Assembly: GCF_010731815.2 (NCBI RefSeq)
Contig: NZ_AP022593.1
Span: 5,146,001 to 5,210,000, forward strand
Origin: Mycolicibacterium arabiense
GTDB taxonomy: Bacteria; Actinomycetota; Actinomycetes; Mycobacteriales; Mycobacteriaceae
Reading direction: 5' to 3'
Length of the DNA stretch: 64,000 nt
Shown here: in pieces, positions 63,808 to 64,000 of the stretch
Layout of the letters: each line of letters starts with the position of its first letter
Position numbering within the stretch: the stretch's first letter is position 1
Made by a program: the position numbers and the translations under genes
Notes under the pieces: model-generated
The model's database searches: none
What the model was told of the DNA's origin: nothing
What the model saw: the letters and a program-made list of their open reading frames with translations, nothing else

Positions 63808-64000
63808 CCGTCGAACACCTCAGGCGACGGCGCGCGCCACGCGGGTCGGGAGACCAACTGCGCGAGGAGATCCTCGACGCGACCACCGACCTCCTGCTGG
63901 AGACCGGGCACGCCAAGGCCGTCTCGATCCGCGCGGTCGCCCACCGGGTGGGCGTCACGCCGCCGTCGATCTACCTGCACTTCGCCGACAAGGACGCCCT
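63804..64000 (+). CDS. TetR-family regulator (3'-truncated by the window)
   Basis: At least 65 aa visible. GTG start overlaps the mmpL13-like stop as GTGA. The N-terminal HTH is complete: EEILDATTDLLLETGHAKAVSIRAVAHRVGVTPPSIYLHFADKDAL. Translational coupling indicates that it regulates the transporter gene, and perhaps the small genes upstream. Confidence 0.85.
   Translation, partial: MTVEHLRRRRAPRGSGDQLREEILDATTDLLLETGHAKAVSIRAVAHRVGVTPPSIYLHFADKDA

Overview
The window is actinobacterial chromosome, almost certainly from a Mycolicibacterium or Mycobacterium. It is GC-rich and densely coded, with frequent GTG starts and 4-nt gene overlaps. From memory, the gene order follows two M. tuberculosis stretches: about Rv1085c to Rv1112 (hemolysin III, Z-prenyl transferase, coaA, glyA, desA2, phoH2, deacetylase, fum, glpX, 3-beta-HSD, xseBA, ispH, ychF) and about Rv1135A to Rv1146 (thiolase, enoyl-CoA hydratases, mcr, SDR, mmpL13). 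I saw no tRNA, rRNA, CRISPR array, insertion sequence or prophage.

Layout. 1-28.3 kb is mostly conserved housekeeping: isoprenoid, CoA and one-carbon metabolism (Z-prenyl transferase, coaA, glyA, ispH), an acyl-ACP desaturase, the PIN-PhoH toxin-helicase with a small overlapping upstream frame, a glpX-fum unit, an acyl-activating enzyme coupled to a DUF5994 gene, a cholesterol dehydrogenase behind a KstR-like box, and the exonuclease VII pair. 28.4-44 kb is accessory: small secreted proteins and lipoproteins, a heptad-repeat protein, a class III cyclase, a 4-TM gene bracketed by inverted 63-bp repeats, a three-part kinase/aminotransferase fusion, an orphan Mce-associated pair, a WS/DGAT-like acyltransferase and a DUF3556 membrane protein behind a second KstR-like box. 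44-48 kb is a GntR-controlled beta-oxidation operon. 48-56.7 kb holds a fasciclin protein, two MFS exporters and several regulator/enzyme pairs. 56.8-64 kb is the mcr locus (enoyl-CoA hydratase, racemase, SDR, nitronate monooxygenase-like flavoprotein), then two duplicated 46-codon genes, then an intact mmpL13-like transporter coupled to a TetR gene that runs off the end.

Common themes. Acyl-CoA and sterol metabolism recurs (desA2, FadD, 3-beta-HSD, thiolase, ECH, ACAD, Mcr, SDRs, WS/DGAT). Many genes appear leaderless, with a TANNNT -10 box 6-8 nt before the start codon. Several convergent pairs share a single CTAG as both stop codons. Intergenic gaps carry short hairpin repeats that look like families.

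Best leads for something undescribed: the duplicated 46-aa genes, each with a matching upstream block and its own terminator candidate (60.8-61.4 kb); the kinase-phospholyase-like fusion (32.8-35.7 kb); the Chlamydia-like SHMT at the glyA locus; and the two repeat families. All family assignments come from reading the translations; no database search was run.
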